A stretch of 64,000 bases of DNA from Erythrobacter sp. (GTDB lineage Bacteria; Pseudomonadota; Alphaproteobacteria; Sphingomonadales; Sphingomonadaceae). Both the position numbers and the translations under genes were made by a program. The notes under the pieces were generated by a model. It saw only the letters and a program-made list of their open reading frames with translations, did not search any database and was not told the origin of the DNA. The stretch lies in the NCBI GenBank assembly GCA_025698865.1, contig JAILWQ010000001.1, positions 1 to 64,000 on the forward strand, read 5' to 3'. Shown piece by piece: positions 8,291 through 16,826 of the stretch (its first letter is position 1; each line of letters begins with the position of its first letter).

Positions 8291-8587
8291 CTATTCGGCA
8301 GCAGGCTTTGATTCCCAGGGAGCAGGCCGCTTCAGCAGCTCGACCATTTCCGGCACGGGCTTAGCCGGGCGGTCGAGCATGTCGACGAAGGCGGCGAAAC
8401 CTTCGGGCGACATGCGAATGAGCGTGTTCTCCATGATCACTTCTTCTGCCGTCCGCACCGCCGCATCGCGCATGAATTCCGTGCGTGAGCGCCCGCGCAG
8501 GCTCGCCGCGCGGTCGATGATCGCAATGTCGGCATCGGCAAGCCGCATCGAAAGCGGATGATCCTTGCGCTGTGTCGCGTGAGCCAT
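8291..8587 (-). CDS. tacA: DUF1778 ribbon-helix-helix antitoxin, TacA-like
   Basis: This 98-residue protein has an N-terminal ribbon-helix-helix domain (KDHPLSMRLADADIAIIDRAA), followed by RGRSRTEFMRDAAVRTAEEV and a C-terminal tail that in this family wraps the GNAT toxin. I chose the ATG at 8587 because GAGGAG lies 7 bp upstream and the DUF1778 domain starts here. The longer frame to 8848 has no such support. The pair is probably autorepressed through the palindrome at 8620-8638. Confidence 0.88.
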   Translation of the reverse strand: MAHATQRKDHPLSMRLADADIAIIDRAASLRGRSRTEFMRDAAVRTAEEVIMENTLIRMSPEGFAAFVDMLDRPAKPVPEMVELLKRPAPWESKPAAE

Positions 8588-8619
8588 GGTCAATCTCCTC
8601 GAGGCTGATCTAGCGCAAT

Positions 8620-8638
8620 GTATCGCATTTTGCAATAC
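8620..8638. promoter_or_regulatory. Candidate TacA operator
   Basis: The imperfect palindrome GTATCGC-ATTTT-GCAATAC (one mismatch) is centred about 40 bp upstream of the antitoxin start codon. Another GCAATG motif is adjacent. Position and symmetry fit an autoregulatory site for the ribbon-helix-helix antitoxin, and the local sequence is AT-rich against a GC-rich background. Confidence 0.55.
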
Positions 8639-8724
8639 GGAGTTGATGCTGATGGCCGGGCTGGGAGGCGGCAGTGCCCCACCCTTCCCTTCGGTGTGGC
8701 GACTTCGTTTCTTGCACCCGCACT

Positions 8725-8818
8725 GGCCGCGCGCGCGCGGGGGGTCAATGTCCGGCCCGCGCCGGTTCCGTGCCGTCACCCGTGTTGGACATTGACCCCC
8801 GCCATTTGCCGCGCGGCC
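8725..8818. repeat. Large nested inverted repeat upstream of the 80-aa gene
   Basis: The arms GGGGGTCAATGTCC (8740-8753) and GGACATTGACCCCC (8787-8800) are perfect over 14 bp. They are enclosed by a second perfect pair, GGCCGCGCG (8725-8733) and CGCGCGGCC (8810-8818). No thymine tract follows, so this is not a typical terminator. It lies between the TacA operator and the 80-aa gene. It may be a miniature element, a protein-binding palindrome or a single-strand-active element. Confidence 0.7.
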
Positions 8819-8862
8819 TTTCTGTCTGGTGCAACGAGCCACCAACACGAAAGGAACATCTC

Positions 8863-9105
8863 ATGGCCCGCACGTCCCAAGCACCCGCACCCGCCACCGC
8901 ATCCGAGGCCAAAGCTCCTGATTTTATCGCCTGGCATGTCAGCAATCGCGGCGAAAAAGCCTTCTGGACCAAGGTCGGAGCCGCATGGTTCCACCGCGAC
9001 CGCAGAGGTCTGTCGCTCCAGCTCGAGGTCGTGCCGATCAATGGCCGGATCGTGTTGCGGACGCCGCTCGATGATGAGACCAAGGAAGTGCAGCCGGGCG
9101 CTTAG
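8863..9105 (+). CDS. Small conserved protein of mobile DNA (80 aa)
   Basis: The protein reads MARTSQAPAPATASEAKAPD followed by a compact beta-rich core with WHVSNRGEKAFWTKVGAAWF and LQLEVVPINGRIVLRTPL. I recognise this as a type of short protein frequent on plasmids and integrated elements of sphingomonads and rhizobia, but I know no function or Pfam name for it. The ATG at 8863 has AAGGAA upstream, and the longer frame upstream would run through the inverted repeat. It faces away from the toxin-antitoxin genes and is convergent with the ImmA/IrrE gene. Confidence 0.65.
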   Translation: MARTSQAPAPATASEAKAPDFIAWHVSNRGEKAFWTKVGAAWFHRDRRGLSLQLEVVPINGRIVLRTPLDDETKEVQPGA

Positions 9106-9161
9106 CGCCCGGCGATGCCGCGTAACCGCAGCGAACGACTCATCCAGAACAGCATTCGAGA

Positions 9162-10244
9162 TCAATTCACGAGCTTGAGACTACCGCGCCTTGTCGATTG
9201 GATGGCCTTGCTGTCCGAAGGAATGCCAACAGTGACCAGCCCCCAGACCAACTTCTGCAACTCGTCATAGGGAATTCCAATTTCATCGGAGACGGATTGC
9301 AAGGTTTGACCACTAGCCCTCAGGGATTCCGTGATTTTCTGCCATACCTTTGAGGTCTCGTGGGGATAATCATTGGGTTCGGACGTGCGGTAGCCTCGTT
9401 GGCTGATTTCAATACAAATCGACCTGTAGGTCCATTCGCTAATCATCCCGGTATCTTTCAGGCGTCGAGTAAGAGCGCCTGGTGAAACCATCCACCGTTC
9501 TTTCAGCCGCAGCACGGCATCGAGCGATTCGATGTTAAATCCAATCGCCTTGATGGTGTCGGACGGCATCAGAAATGCCGACGCAAACTGATCAGCCTCT
9601 TTTTCAGCCACAGGACCGGATGGTGCCCCATGCCGGTGGAGGACAAGATGTCCCAACTCATGGGCGATATCGAACCTGCGATGTGCCGATGATTTGAGGC
9701 GGTTGCTGAAAATGAAAGGGGTGTTGCCATTCCAAACCGAAAAAGCATCTACCTCTTTGGCGTTCTCGAAAAGCGAATAGACCCGGACGCCGTTAGCCTC
9801 GACCAAATGGATCATGTTGCTGATCGACAACTTGCCGATCCCCCACTCGTCCCGAACGATACGAGCGGCGTTGCTTGGGGACTCACCGTGAAGGTTCGGC
9901 ACATTCGGTAAGGGAAGCGAAAAGCGATGGTCGATCCACTTGTTGATCTCATAAGCAAAAGAGCCTGCCGCCAACGCGGCATGCTTTTGGCTAGCGGTCA
10001 TACGCTTTAACGATCTAAAGCTAACACCGTGCTCGTCCAGCTCCTCCAGAGACTCCCCATAGAAGAAAGATGCTGGAAACCCGAGTGCCTGTGCAAGTAG
10101 ATGTTCGGTCGCCTCACTCGGCGTATATTCGCCATTCTCGAAAGCATTAAGGGCGCGGGTAGTAATACCTGCCTTTTGCGCTAATGCTACTTTCGTGAGT
10201 CCTACTCGGCGACGCGCAAGCGCCAGTTTTTCTCCATTGAACAT
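9162..10244 (-). CDS. HTH-XRE and ImmA/IrrE metallopeptidase protein
   Basis: The 360-residue protein has an N-terminal Cro/C1-type helix-turn-helix (residues 5-56, RRRVGLTKVALAQKAGITTRA). An ImmA/IrrE zinc-peptidase domain follows, with RRFDIAHELGHLVLH (HELGH at 195-199) and an EKEADQFASAFLMP helix near 214-227 that supplies the third metal ligand. The roughly 95 C-terminal residues are of unknown type. Members of this class cleave a repressor or antitoxin in response to a signal, as in phage and ICE induction or radiation response. It starts 8 bp after the 218-aa gene and is the second gene of that operon. It may bind the inverted repeat at 10909-10950. Confidence 0.85.
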   Translation of the reverse strand: MFNGEKLALARRRVGLTKVALAQKAGITTRALNAFENGEYTPSEATEHLLAQALGFPASFFYGESLEELDEHGVSFRSLKRMTASQKHAALAAGSFAYEINKWIDHRFSLPLPNVPNLHGESPSNAARIVRDEWGIGKLSISNMIHLVEANGVRVYSLFENAKEVDAFSVWNGNTPFIFSNRLKSSAHRRFDIAHELGHLVLHRHGAPSGPVAEKEADQFASAFLMPSDTIKAIGFNIESLDAVLRLKERWMVSPGALTRRLKDTGMISEWTYRSICIEISQRGYRTSEPNDYPHETSKVWQKITESLRASGQTLQSVSDEIGIPYDELQKLVWGLVTVGIPSDSKAIQSTRRGSLKLVN

Positions 10245-10252
10245 AGGTAAAC

Positions 10253-10909
10253 CTATGCGATGCGCTGAACGGGGATATCGAATTCGCCTGTAAAGCCATC
10301 GCGCGGACCACGAGTGCCAACGATTGGGCTGTCGTCCAGATCAATGACCGGGAGGATGTTCCTCTCGCTCCAAGACGTGATCTTGCCTCGTTGAATTTCC
10401 GACGGAGAAGAGAGCTCCGAAAAAATTCGCCGTCCCTCGATATTCAGCAGGAACCAGAAGGCTTTGTAGCCACCGACTCCTCCTGCAGCTGCGGCATCTT
10501 CCGGAACCGCTTCGGGCCAGAGTTCGCCTTGTCGTTTGACTGCAATTTCAGTCCGCTGACCTTTCGGCGTTTTCGTAGTCGGAGTCCGACCAATAAGCTT
10601 TCCCGACGCCTCATCGCCAGTAGCGCAAACGATGTAAATCTTTAGCGCGTCGTTGATCGTCATGGAGAAATTGCCGGGATCGGCGAACCGCCAGCCCGCA
10701 GGAATATACTGACTACGAAGCCCGTGAACGCAGGCTGCCCAAGCCGCGGTTCCGGGAAATGTCGGAGGATGGAGTGGTGAACAACCCACTCGCGCCCTAT
10801 ACCCAGCTCGGGAGACCGACTGCATCCCTTCGAGGTCCAGCCCGAGTTCACGGAGACGCTGAGAAACCTCCCATTCCTTTGCCCTGAGAACTAGCACCTT
10901 CGACCTCAC
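10253..10909 (-). CDS. Unknown partner protein of the ImmA/IrrE protease (218 aa)
   Basis: I chose the GTG at 10909 because the likely promoter (TTGACA at 10957-10952, ACATAT at 10933-10928) lies just upstream. The longer frame, from a TTG at 11029, would start before the promoter. The product begins MRSKVLVLRAKEWEVSQRLR, has an aromatic-rich middle (HPPTFPGTAAWAACVHGLRS, then GWRFADPGNFSMTIN) and ends with a segment resembling ERNILPVIDL. No domain is recognised. Similar proteins seem to accompany HTH-ImmA/IrrE genes elsewhere, which is recollection only. It may be the substrate, sensor or effector of the protease. Confidence 0.6.
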   Translation of the reverse strand: MRSKVLVLRAKEWEVSQRLRELGLDLEGMQSVSRAGYRARVGCSPLHPPTFPGTAAWAACVHGLRSQYIPAGWRFADPGNFSMTINDALKIYIVCATGDEASGKLIGRTPTTKTPKGQRTEIAVKRQGELWPEAVPEDAAAAGGVGGYKAFWFLLNIEGRRIFSELSSPSEIQRGKITSWSERNILPVIDLDDSPIVGTRGPRDGFTGEFDIPVQRIA

Positions 10910-10957
10910 TTCCGGTTTTCGTTCCTCATATGTGGAAGAAAAACCGGAAGCTGTCAA
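10909..10957 (-). promoter_or_regulatory. Promoter and perfect inverted-repeat operator of the ImmA/IrrE operon
   Basis: On the minus strand TTGACA (10957-10952) and ACATAT (10933-10928) are 18 bp apart. A perfect 11-bp inverted repeat, CTTCCGGTTTT (10909-10919) and AAAACCGGAAG (10940-10950), brackets the -10 element. One arm occupies the promoter spacer and the other covers the start of the transcript. Binding of the operon's HTH protein would block transcription, which suggests autorepression. Confidence 0.65.
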
Positions 10958-11025
10958 GCGCTCGCTTATGTCGATCAAGCAAAGCAGCAGACGAAGCGAA
11001 AGCTGCTTATCCTTATGTGGCGGAG

Positions 11026-12315
11026 TCAACCAGCCCTCGCCGCCGCCTCACGTTCAATCATTGCGGCCCAGTCGAGCATCACCTGCTTGCGCCGGTCAAA
11101 CAGCTCGGACTTGTTGTAAACCCGCATGATCTTCGAGGTGGTGGCGGTGGCAACATGGTTCAGGATGCGATCCACCACTGCAATGTCCGCGCCGAGAACC
11201 TCACATGCCAATGTGCTGAATGTGGTGCGAAGATCATGGATGGTCCAGTGCTCCATGTCGACCGGCTCCCGGCCAGCCTTCTTTGCAGCCGCAATCCGCC
11301 TTTCGCGGATGATCCGGTCAAGCCGCCGCTTGGCCTTGGCATAACCGGACACTGACGTATCGCCGGTCATGCTGAAAACGAACGGGCTGTTCTTCGGACG
11401 ATCTGACGCGGCCAGCGCATCCTTGATCAGCGACACGGCAAGCGGCGATAGCGGGACCCGAAGTGAGTTCCCGCTCTTGGTTCTGTGACCCGGCAAGGTC
11501 CAGACTGCGTTATCGGGATCACCATCGGCGCCGAGGTCAAGCTCGGTAACCGGCATCGCTGCCACTTCCTCGCGGCGCATGGGCACCACGATCAGCAAGC
11601 GATAGAGCTGGCCAAAGGGATATCCAAGCTCTCCCATGGCATCCCAGATTTCCAGCAGCTCATCAAGTGAATGGAAACGGTCGCGGGTGCGCTCCTTGGC
11701 GGGCTTCTTGATATTCGCCGCCGGATTGCTCTCCACAATTTCCTGATCGACACACCAGTTCATGAAGGCCTTCACGTATGCCAGGTTGCGGTTCGCAGCC
11801 ATGGGGGCCTTCTCCGCATGTTTGCGCACGGCATCCACGATGTCGGACCGTGTGATCGATGTGATGTCCTTCGAACTGAATTGCTTCAGCACCCCGGACT
11901 TTCCGTCGAGGGCGCGGCGGCATTGCGACCCGCGCCGCAGTTGCGAGAGCTTCATGCGTTCGTAATCGTCAAGCACATCAGAGAGTTTGCGCTGCATTCG
12001 CGCCGCACGGATCGCTTCGCGCTTTGCCTCTCGCTTCTCCTCATTGGGATCAACGCCTTCGACAACTTCGATGTGCTTGACCCGTGCTGCCTCTCGCGCA
12101 TCCGACAGGCCCATGCCCGGCCAGGCTCCCAACTTGATCCGGGTGCGCTTCCCGTTGCGCAGCCGCGTACAAAGGAGCCATGTGGCCGAACGCTCACCGG
12201 CCCGGATGCGCAACCCGGCAACGCGGTCATCAGCGAGCTCCAACTGCTTGCCCTTGACCGTTCGAGCCCGTGTGATCAGTGTCTCGATTGCCTGCCTGTT
12301 GAGCGGTTTCACCAT
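11026..12315 (-). CDS. int: Tyrosine-recombinase integrase (P4/DUF4102 type)
   Basis: The 429-residue protein has an N-terminal arm-DNA-binding DUF4102-like domain (LADDRVAGLRIRAGERSATW, then RTRIKLGAWPGMGLSDAR), a core-binding domain, and a catalytic domain with Arg247 (VPMRREEV), His360-Leu-Arg363 (HDLR), His387 (LNHVA) and nucleophile Tyr400 (MRVYNK). It catalyses site-specific integration and excision of the island. The adjacent tRNA-Lys fragment indicates the target. A TTG at 12327 would add four residues, but the ATG at 12315 is the more usual start. The stop is 117 bp upstream of the next gene's start. All catalytic residues are present, so it may be active. Confidence 0.93.
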   Translation of the reverse strand: MVKPLNRQAIETLITRARTVKGKQLELADDRVAGLRIRAGERSATWLLCTRLRNGKRTRIKLGAWPGMGLSDAREAARVKHIEVVEGVDPNEEKREAKREAIRAARMQRKLSDVLDDYERMKLSQLRRGSQCRRALDGKSGVLKQFSSKDITSITRSDIVDAVRKHAEKAPMAANRNLAYVKAFMNWCVDQEIVESNPAANIKKPAKERTRDRFHSLDELLEIWDAMGELGYPFGQLYRLLIVVPMRREEVAAMPVTELDLGADGDPDNAVWTLPGHRTKSGNSLRVPLSPLAVSLIKDALAASDRPKNSPFVFSMTGDTSVSGYAKAKRRLDRIIRERRIAAAKKAGREPVDMEHWTIHDLRTTFSTLACEVLGADIAVVDRILNHVATATTSKIMRVYNKSELFDRRKQVMLDWAAMIEREAAARAG

Positions 12316-12338
12316 AATTCGCGCCAATGCCTTTTCGC

Positions 12339-12360
12339 TATAGGCTCCATATAGGCTCCA
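12339..12360. repeat. Tandem 11-bp repeat upstream of the integrase
   Basis: TATAGGCTCCA occurs twice in immediate succession (12339-12349 and 12350-12360), starting 23 bp before the ATG of the integrase. Such short direct repeats near an integrase gene are typical of arm-type integrase or excisionase binding sites, and their position would also allow autoregulation. Confidence 0.7.
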
Positions 12361-12424
12361 CTTTGCGGAAGGACAACGCTCGTCAAAATCGCACCCTGAT
12401 GAACAAATTTTGACAGGGCGCGAT

Positions 12425-12457
12425 GACTAATATAGATTGTATATCATTATATTAGTC
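12425..12457. repeat. AT-rich inverted repeat near the attachment site
   Basis: GACTAATATA (12425-12434) is perfectly inverted as TATATTAGTC (12448-12457) across a 13-bp AT-rich spacer. It lies between the integrase gene and the tRNA fragment, so an accessory recombination or excisionase site is plausible. Confidence 0.55.
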
Positions 12458-12528
12458 GTCATATCTCCAAACCTTTCTAGGCAAATTTGGACATCTTTGA
12501 ACACTCCCAAAATGGTCCCCTGATCAAA

Positions 12529-12573
12529 CTCTTAATCAGCGGGTCCTTGGTTCGAGCCCAAGTGCGTCCACCA
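12529..12573 (+). other. Attachment site: 3' half of a tRNA-Lys(CTT) gene
   Basis: The stretch from the anticodon loop (CTCTTAA, anticodon CTT) through a perfect T arm (CTTGG-TTCGAGC-CCAAG, 12546-12562), the acceptor 3' strand TGCGTCC, discriminator A and CCA is exactly that of a tRNA-Lys. Upstream bases cannot form the anticodon 5' stem, D arm or acceptor 5' strand. It is therefore the copy of the tRNA 3' end left at the distal edge of an integrated element, not a functional tRNA. Confidence 0.85.
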
Positions 12574-12704
12574 CTTTTCACAAATCAGCTTGCGGCTTTG
12601 GCCCGATTGCGCGTTTGCTATGCGGCGGTCTTCGGCGCCCGTTCATTCGCGGCTGTTAGACCGGGGCGAACGACGCGATTGGCGACACGATACTCAGGGG
12701 ACGC

Positions 12705-13553
12705 ATGCGACAATCCTTCCTCATTGCGGAAAGCGGAACTCCGGACCATCGCCGCGAACGACGCGAGGATGTGGGGAAAAGCTCGGGCGAGACCTACGCC
12801 GCCACGCTGGCGCAACTGGTTCCGGGCTGCCGGGTCGACATCGCGCGCCCCTCGGACGACGATGCGCCGGTTCATACCGCGCAGGAGATCGCCCGATACG
12901 ATGGCGTCTTCATCACCGGCTCGCCCATGCACGTCTACAACGAGACGCCACCGGTTCGGCGACAATTGCAGTTCATGCGCACGGTTTTCGAATCGGGAAC
13001 GCCTTCTTTTGGTTCATGCGCTGGCTTGCAGGTCGCGGTCGCGGCGGCGGGTGGCAAGATTCGCAGGATGGCGGAGCGGCTGGAGGCGGGGATTTCGCGG
13101 AGGATAACCCGGACGAGCGCTGGGATCGGTCACCCGCTTTTGGAGGGTCGACCTGCCGTATGGGATGCGCCGGCCCTGCATGCGGACGAAGTCGAATGTC
13201 TGCCCGAGAGTGCCACGCTGCTCGCGGGCAATGCCATCACCCCGGTACAGGCGGTCGAGATCAGACATCGTCGCGGCGTGTTTTGGGGCGTTCAGTACCA
13301 TCCGGAGCTGGCGATCGGCGAGATCGCGGCCGCGCTGCGCCGGGAAGAAGACGCTCTCATCGACGCCGGGCTGGCGGACGATCGCGAGGACGTCGGGGCC
13401 ATGGCGGACCGGTTCGATGCCCTCCATCGCGAGCCGCACCGGCGGTCGCACCGATGGATGCTCGGGGTCGACGATCAATTTGCCGTCGAGGAAAGGCGGC
13501 GGACCGAGCTTCTCAACTTCATTCGCGCGTTGCCGGAGCTCGACCGGCGTTAA
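12705..13553 (+). CDS. Class I glutamine amidotransferase domain protein
   Basis: This 282-residue protein has the GMP-synthase-like glutaminase fold. The nucleophile Cys105 lies in GSCAGLQ, and His199 and Glu201 lie in WGVQYHPEL, completing the Cys-His-Glu triad. It has no synthetase domain, so it hydrolyses glutamine for a separate partner or acts on a gamma-glutamyl substrate. The C-terminal extension after 205 is Arg- and Glu-rich. The ATG at 12705 is followed directly by the fold's first strand (SFLIAESG). It is the first chromosomal gene after the attachment site. Confidence 0.85.
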   Translation: MRQSFLIAESGTPDHRRERREDVGKSSGETYAATLAQLVPGCRVDIARPSDDDAPVHTAQEIARYDGVFITGSPMHVYNETPPVRRQLQFMRTVFESGTPSFGSCAGLQVAVAAAGGKIRRMAERLEAGISRRITRTSAGIGHPLLEGRPAVWDAPALHADEVECLPESATLLAGNAITPVQAVEIRHRRGVFWGVQYHPELAIGEIAAALRREEDALIDAGLADDREDVGAMADRFDALHREPHRRSHRWMLGVDDQFAVEERRRTELLNFIRALPELDRR

Positions 13554-13580
13554 CGGCGAACTGCGCCAAAGCCCTCTCTC

Positions 13581-13624
13581 CACATCCGATGTGATCGATC
13601 CATTGCGCTCACATTGAAATGTGA
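13581..13624. promoter_or_regulatory. Two related palindromes upstream of the HTH-RibB gene
   Basis: CACAT-CCG-ATGTG (13581-13593) and TCACATT-GA-AATGTGA (13609-13624, a perfect 16-bp palindrome) share the half-site CACAT/ATGTG. Their centres are about 30 bp apart, three helical turns, and the second ends 12 bp before the start codon. They are candidate operators, possibly for the helix-turn-helix region fused to RibB. Confidence 0.55.
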
Positions 13625-13636
13625 TACGAGGGCGTC

Positions 13637-14881
13637 ATGAACACCATCGACAAAGTTCGCACGATCGTCGCCGAGGGCCTCATGACCCGCGCCGGCCTCG
13701 CCCGCGCCGCCGGGCTCCATGCCAACACGCTGCGCGATTGCAGTGATGCCGACTGGAACCCCACCGCCGAGACCCTCGCCAAGCTGAGCAATTTCCTCGA
13801 GGCGAACGACGATACGCCGGTCATCGTCGGCGCCGAGGAGATCATCGACGAGGCGCGCAACGGGCGCATGTACATCCTCGTGGACGACGAGGATCGGGAA
13901 AACGAGGGCGATCTCATCATCCCCGCGCAGATGGCCACCCCGCGCGCAATCAATTTCATGGCGACGCACGGCCGCGGGCTCATCTGTCTCTCGCTCGACC
14001 GCAAGCGCGTCGAGGCGCTGGGCCTGCAGCCGATGAGCCGCGACAATCGCGAGAGCATGCAGACCGCCTTCACCACCTCGATCGAGGCGAAGACAGGCGT
14101 CACCACCGGCATCAGCGCGGCCGACCGGGCGCGGACCGTATCGGTTGCGATCGACGCGACAAAGGGACCGGACGATATCGTAAGCCCGGGCCATGTCTTC
14201 CCCCTCGCAGCGCGCGATGGCGGCGTGCTCGTCCGCGCCGGCCACACCGAGGCCGCGGTCGACATCTCGCGCCTTGCCGGCCTCAATCCCTCGGGCGTCA
14301 TCTGCGAGATCATGAACGAGGACGGCACCATGTCCCGCCTCGACGATCTGATCGCCTTCGCGCGCAAGCACGACATGAAGATCGGCACCATCCGCGACCT
14401 GATCGAATACCGGATGCGGCACGATCATCTGGTCGAGCGGATGGGCGAGTATTCGCTCCAGTCCGGTTACGGCGGGGACTGGCGGATGCTGACCTATCGC
14501 AACACGGTCGACGGCAGCGAGAGCTACGTTCTTCAGAAGGGTCACGTCGAGGAAGGCAAGCCCACCCTCGCCCGCGTCCATCCGATCTCGCTGTTCGACG
14601 ACATTCTCGGCCGCCCGGGCGAGCGCAAGCGTACGCTTCAGCGCGCGATGGAGACGGTGGGCCGGCACGGCTCGGGCGTGATCGTGATCATCACCGGCCG
14701 CACTGCCTCGACTGCCAGCCACAACGACACGGACGCCCAGCGCAATGTCGGGATCGGATCGCAGATCCTCGCCGACATGGGTGTCGAGGACATGATCTAC
14801 CTGTCCAATTCCCAACCCAATGTCGTGGCGATCGAGGGTTACGGCCTCGAGATCGTCGACTTCATGCCGATCGGAGACTGA
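13637..14881 (+). CDS. ribB: 3,4-dihydroxy-2-butanone-4-phosphate synthase with N-terminal HTH and degenerate GTP cyclohydrolase II domain
   Basis: RibB converts ribulose 5-phosphate to the four-carbon riboflavin precursor plus formate. The RibB domain (about residues 58-270) has the acidic [11 protein letters not shown] loop and the AGHTEAAVD motif. Residues 275-414 align with GTP cyclohydrolase II but contain no cysteine, so the zinc site is absent and that activity is lost. This is common in alphaproteobacterial RibBA homologues. Residues 1-55 look like a lambda-repressor-type helix-turn-helix ([19 protein letters not shown]), an unusual addition. ribH follows 4 bp downstream. GAGGG precedes the ATG closely. 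Confidence 0.93.
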   Translation: MNTIDKVRTIVAEGLMTRAGLARAAGLHANTLRDCSDADWNPTAETLAKLSNFLEANDDTPVIVGAEEIIDEARNGRMYILVDDEDRENEGDLIIPAQMATPRAINFMATHGRGLICLSLDRKRVEALGLQPMSRDNRESMQTAFTTSIEAKTGVTTGISAADRARTVSVAIDATKGPDDIVSPGHVFPLAARDGGVLVRAGHTEAAVDISRLAGLNPSGVICEIMNEDGTMSRLDDLIAFARKHDMKIGTIRDLIEYRMRHDHLVERMGEYSLQSGYGGDWRMLTYRNTVDGSESYVLQKGHVEEGKPTLARVHPISLFDDILGRPGERKRTLQRAMETVGRHGSGVIVIITGRTASTASHNDTDAQRNVGIGSQILADMGVEDMIYLSNSQPNVVAIEGYGLEIVDFMPIGD

Positions 14882-14885
14882 CCCC

Positions 14886-15308
14886 ATGGCGAATTTCCTC
14901 ATCGTCGAAGCGCGCTTCTACGATCATCTGAACGACATGCTGGTCGAGGGGGCGCGGAGCGCGCTGAGCGAGGCGGGGCACTCGGTCGAGGTGCTGACCG
15001 TTCCCGGCGCGCTTGAAATCCCCGGCGCGATCGCGCTGGCGGTCGAGAGCGGCCGTTTCGACGGCTTCGTCGCGATCGGCGTCGTGATCCGGGGCGAGAC
15101 CTATCACTTCGAGATCGTCGCGGGCGAGAGCGCGCGCGGCATCATGGCGCTGACGATGGACGGCATCGCCATCGGCAACGGGATCATCACCGTGGAGAAC
15201 GAGGACCAGGCGCTGGTCCGCGCCGATCCCGCACAGAAGAACAAGGGTGGCGAGGCCGCCAGGGCCGCCATCGCCCTGCTCGACCTTCGCAAGCAATACG
15301 CGCTCTAG
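14886..15308 (+). CDS. ribH: 6,7-dimethyl-8-ribityllumazine synthase
   Basis: RibH condenses the RibB product with the pyrimidinedione to form lumazine, the penultimate step of riboflavin synthesis. The 140-residue protein has the typical motifs: [11 protein letters not shown] for substrate binding, [14 protein letters not shown] and [13 protein letters not shown]. The ATG at 14886 lies 4 bp after ribB, so the two enzymes supplying this reaction are probably co-translated. Members of this family assemble into pentamers or icosahedra. Confidence 0.95.
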   Translation: MANFLIVEARFYDHLNDMLVEGARSALSEAGHSVEVLTVPGALEIPGAIALAVESGRFDGFVAIGVVIRGETYHFEIVAGESARGIMALTMDGIAIGNGIITVENEDQALVRADPAQKNKGGEAARAAIALLDLRKQYAL

Positions 15309-15319
15309 GTTAATCCAGC

Positions 15320-15338
15320 CGGGGGCGCGAAGCCCCCG
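15320..15338. terminator. Possible bidirectional terminator between ribH and eno
   Basis: GGGGGC (15321-15326) and GCCCCC (15332-15337) form a stable GC hairpin with a five-base loop between convergent genes. There is no thymine run, so the call rests on position and stability only. Confidence 0.4.
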
Positions 15339-15350
15339 CGCCACCTTCGC

Positions 15351-16697
<1,347 letters not shown>

Positions 16698-16728
16698 TTA
16701 CGGGGATGCGTTGGGCGCTCTATGCGGC

Positions 16729-16753
16729 GGAACATCCTCGCGCAAGTTGCGTT
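16729..16753 (+). promoter_or_regulatory. EcfG-type general-stress promoter
   Basis: GGAAC (16729-16733), 16 bp, CGTT (16750-16753) matches the alphaproteobacterial EcfG consensus. It lies 73 bp upstream of the start codon of the 214-aa DUF883-like gene. Confidence 0.6.
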
Positions 16754-16826
16754 GCAGCTTGTGAAACCGTGGGACCGAACCGGTTCCTGCGGAGATGAAA
16801 TCAGCAGTCGAAGGGGCAAGAAAGTC

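Larger units (their letters stand above)
1..12573. mobile_element. Right part of a genomic island integrated in tRNA-Lys(CTT)
   Basis: The right edge is defined by an orphan tRNA-Lys 3' half at 12529-12573 next to a leftward tyrosine integrase gene. Everything to its left is accessory: an IS end, a restriction-modification-like pair, a toxin-antitoxin pair, an ImmA/IrrE operon and small orphan genes. Everything to its right is core metabolism. From the tRNA polarity, the intact tRNA-Lys gene and the other boundary should lie left of position 1, so the island is longer than 12.5 kb. No conjugation genes are visible in this part, so it could be an integrative element or a remnant. Confidence 0.8.
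12316..12704. other. Integrase-attachment intergenic region
   Basis: No gene is supported in these 389 bp. They hold an 11-bp tandem repeat next to the integrase, a 10-bp AT-rich inverted repeat (12425-12434/12448-12457) and the tRNA-Lys 3' half. About 130 bp of chromosomal DNA without clear signals precedes the amidotransferase gene. Frames that enter from the left are not supported by start signals. Confidence 0.7.

Noticed and set aside
8588..8848. Extension of the antitoxin frame upstream to 8848
   Set aside because: It would pass through the operator-like palindrome and the large inverted repeat. The start at 8587 has a good ribosome site.
12529..12573. A functional tRNA-Lys gene
   Set aside because: Only the 3' half is present; the 5' acceptor strand, D arm and 5' anticodon stem are missing.
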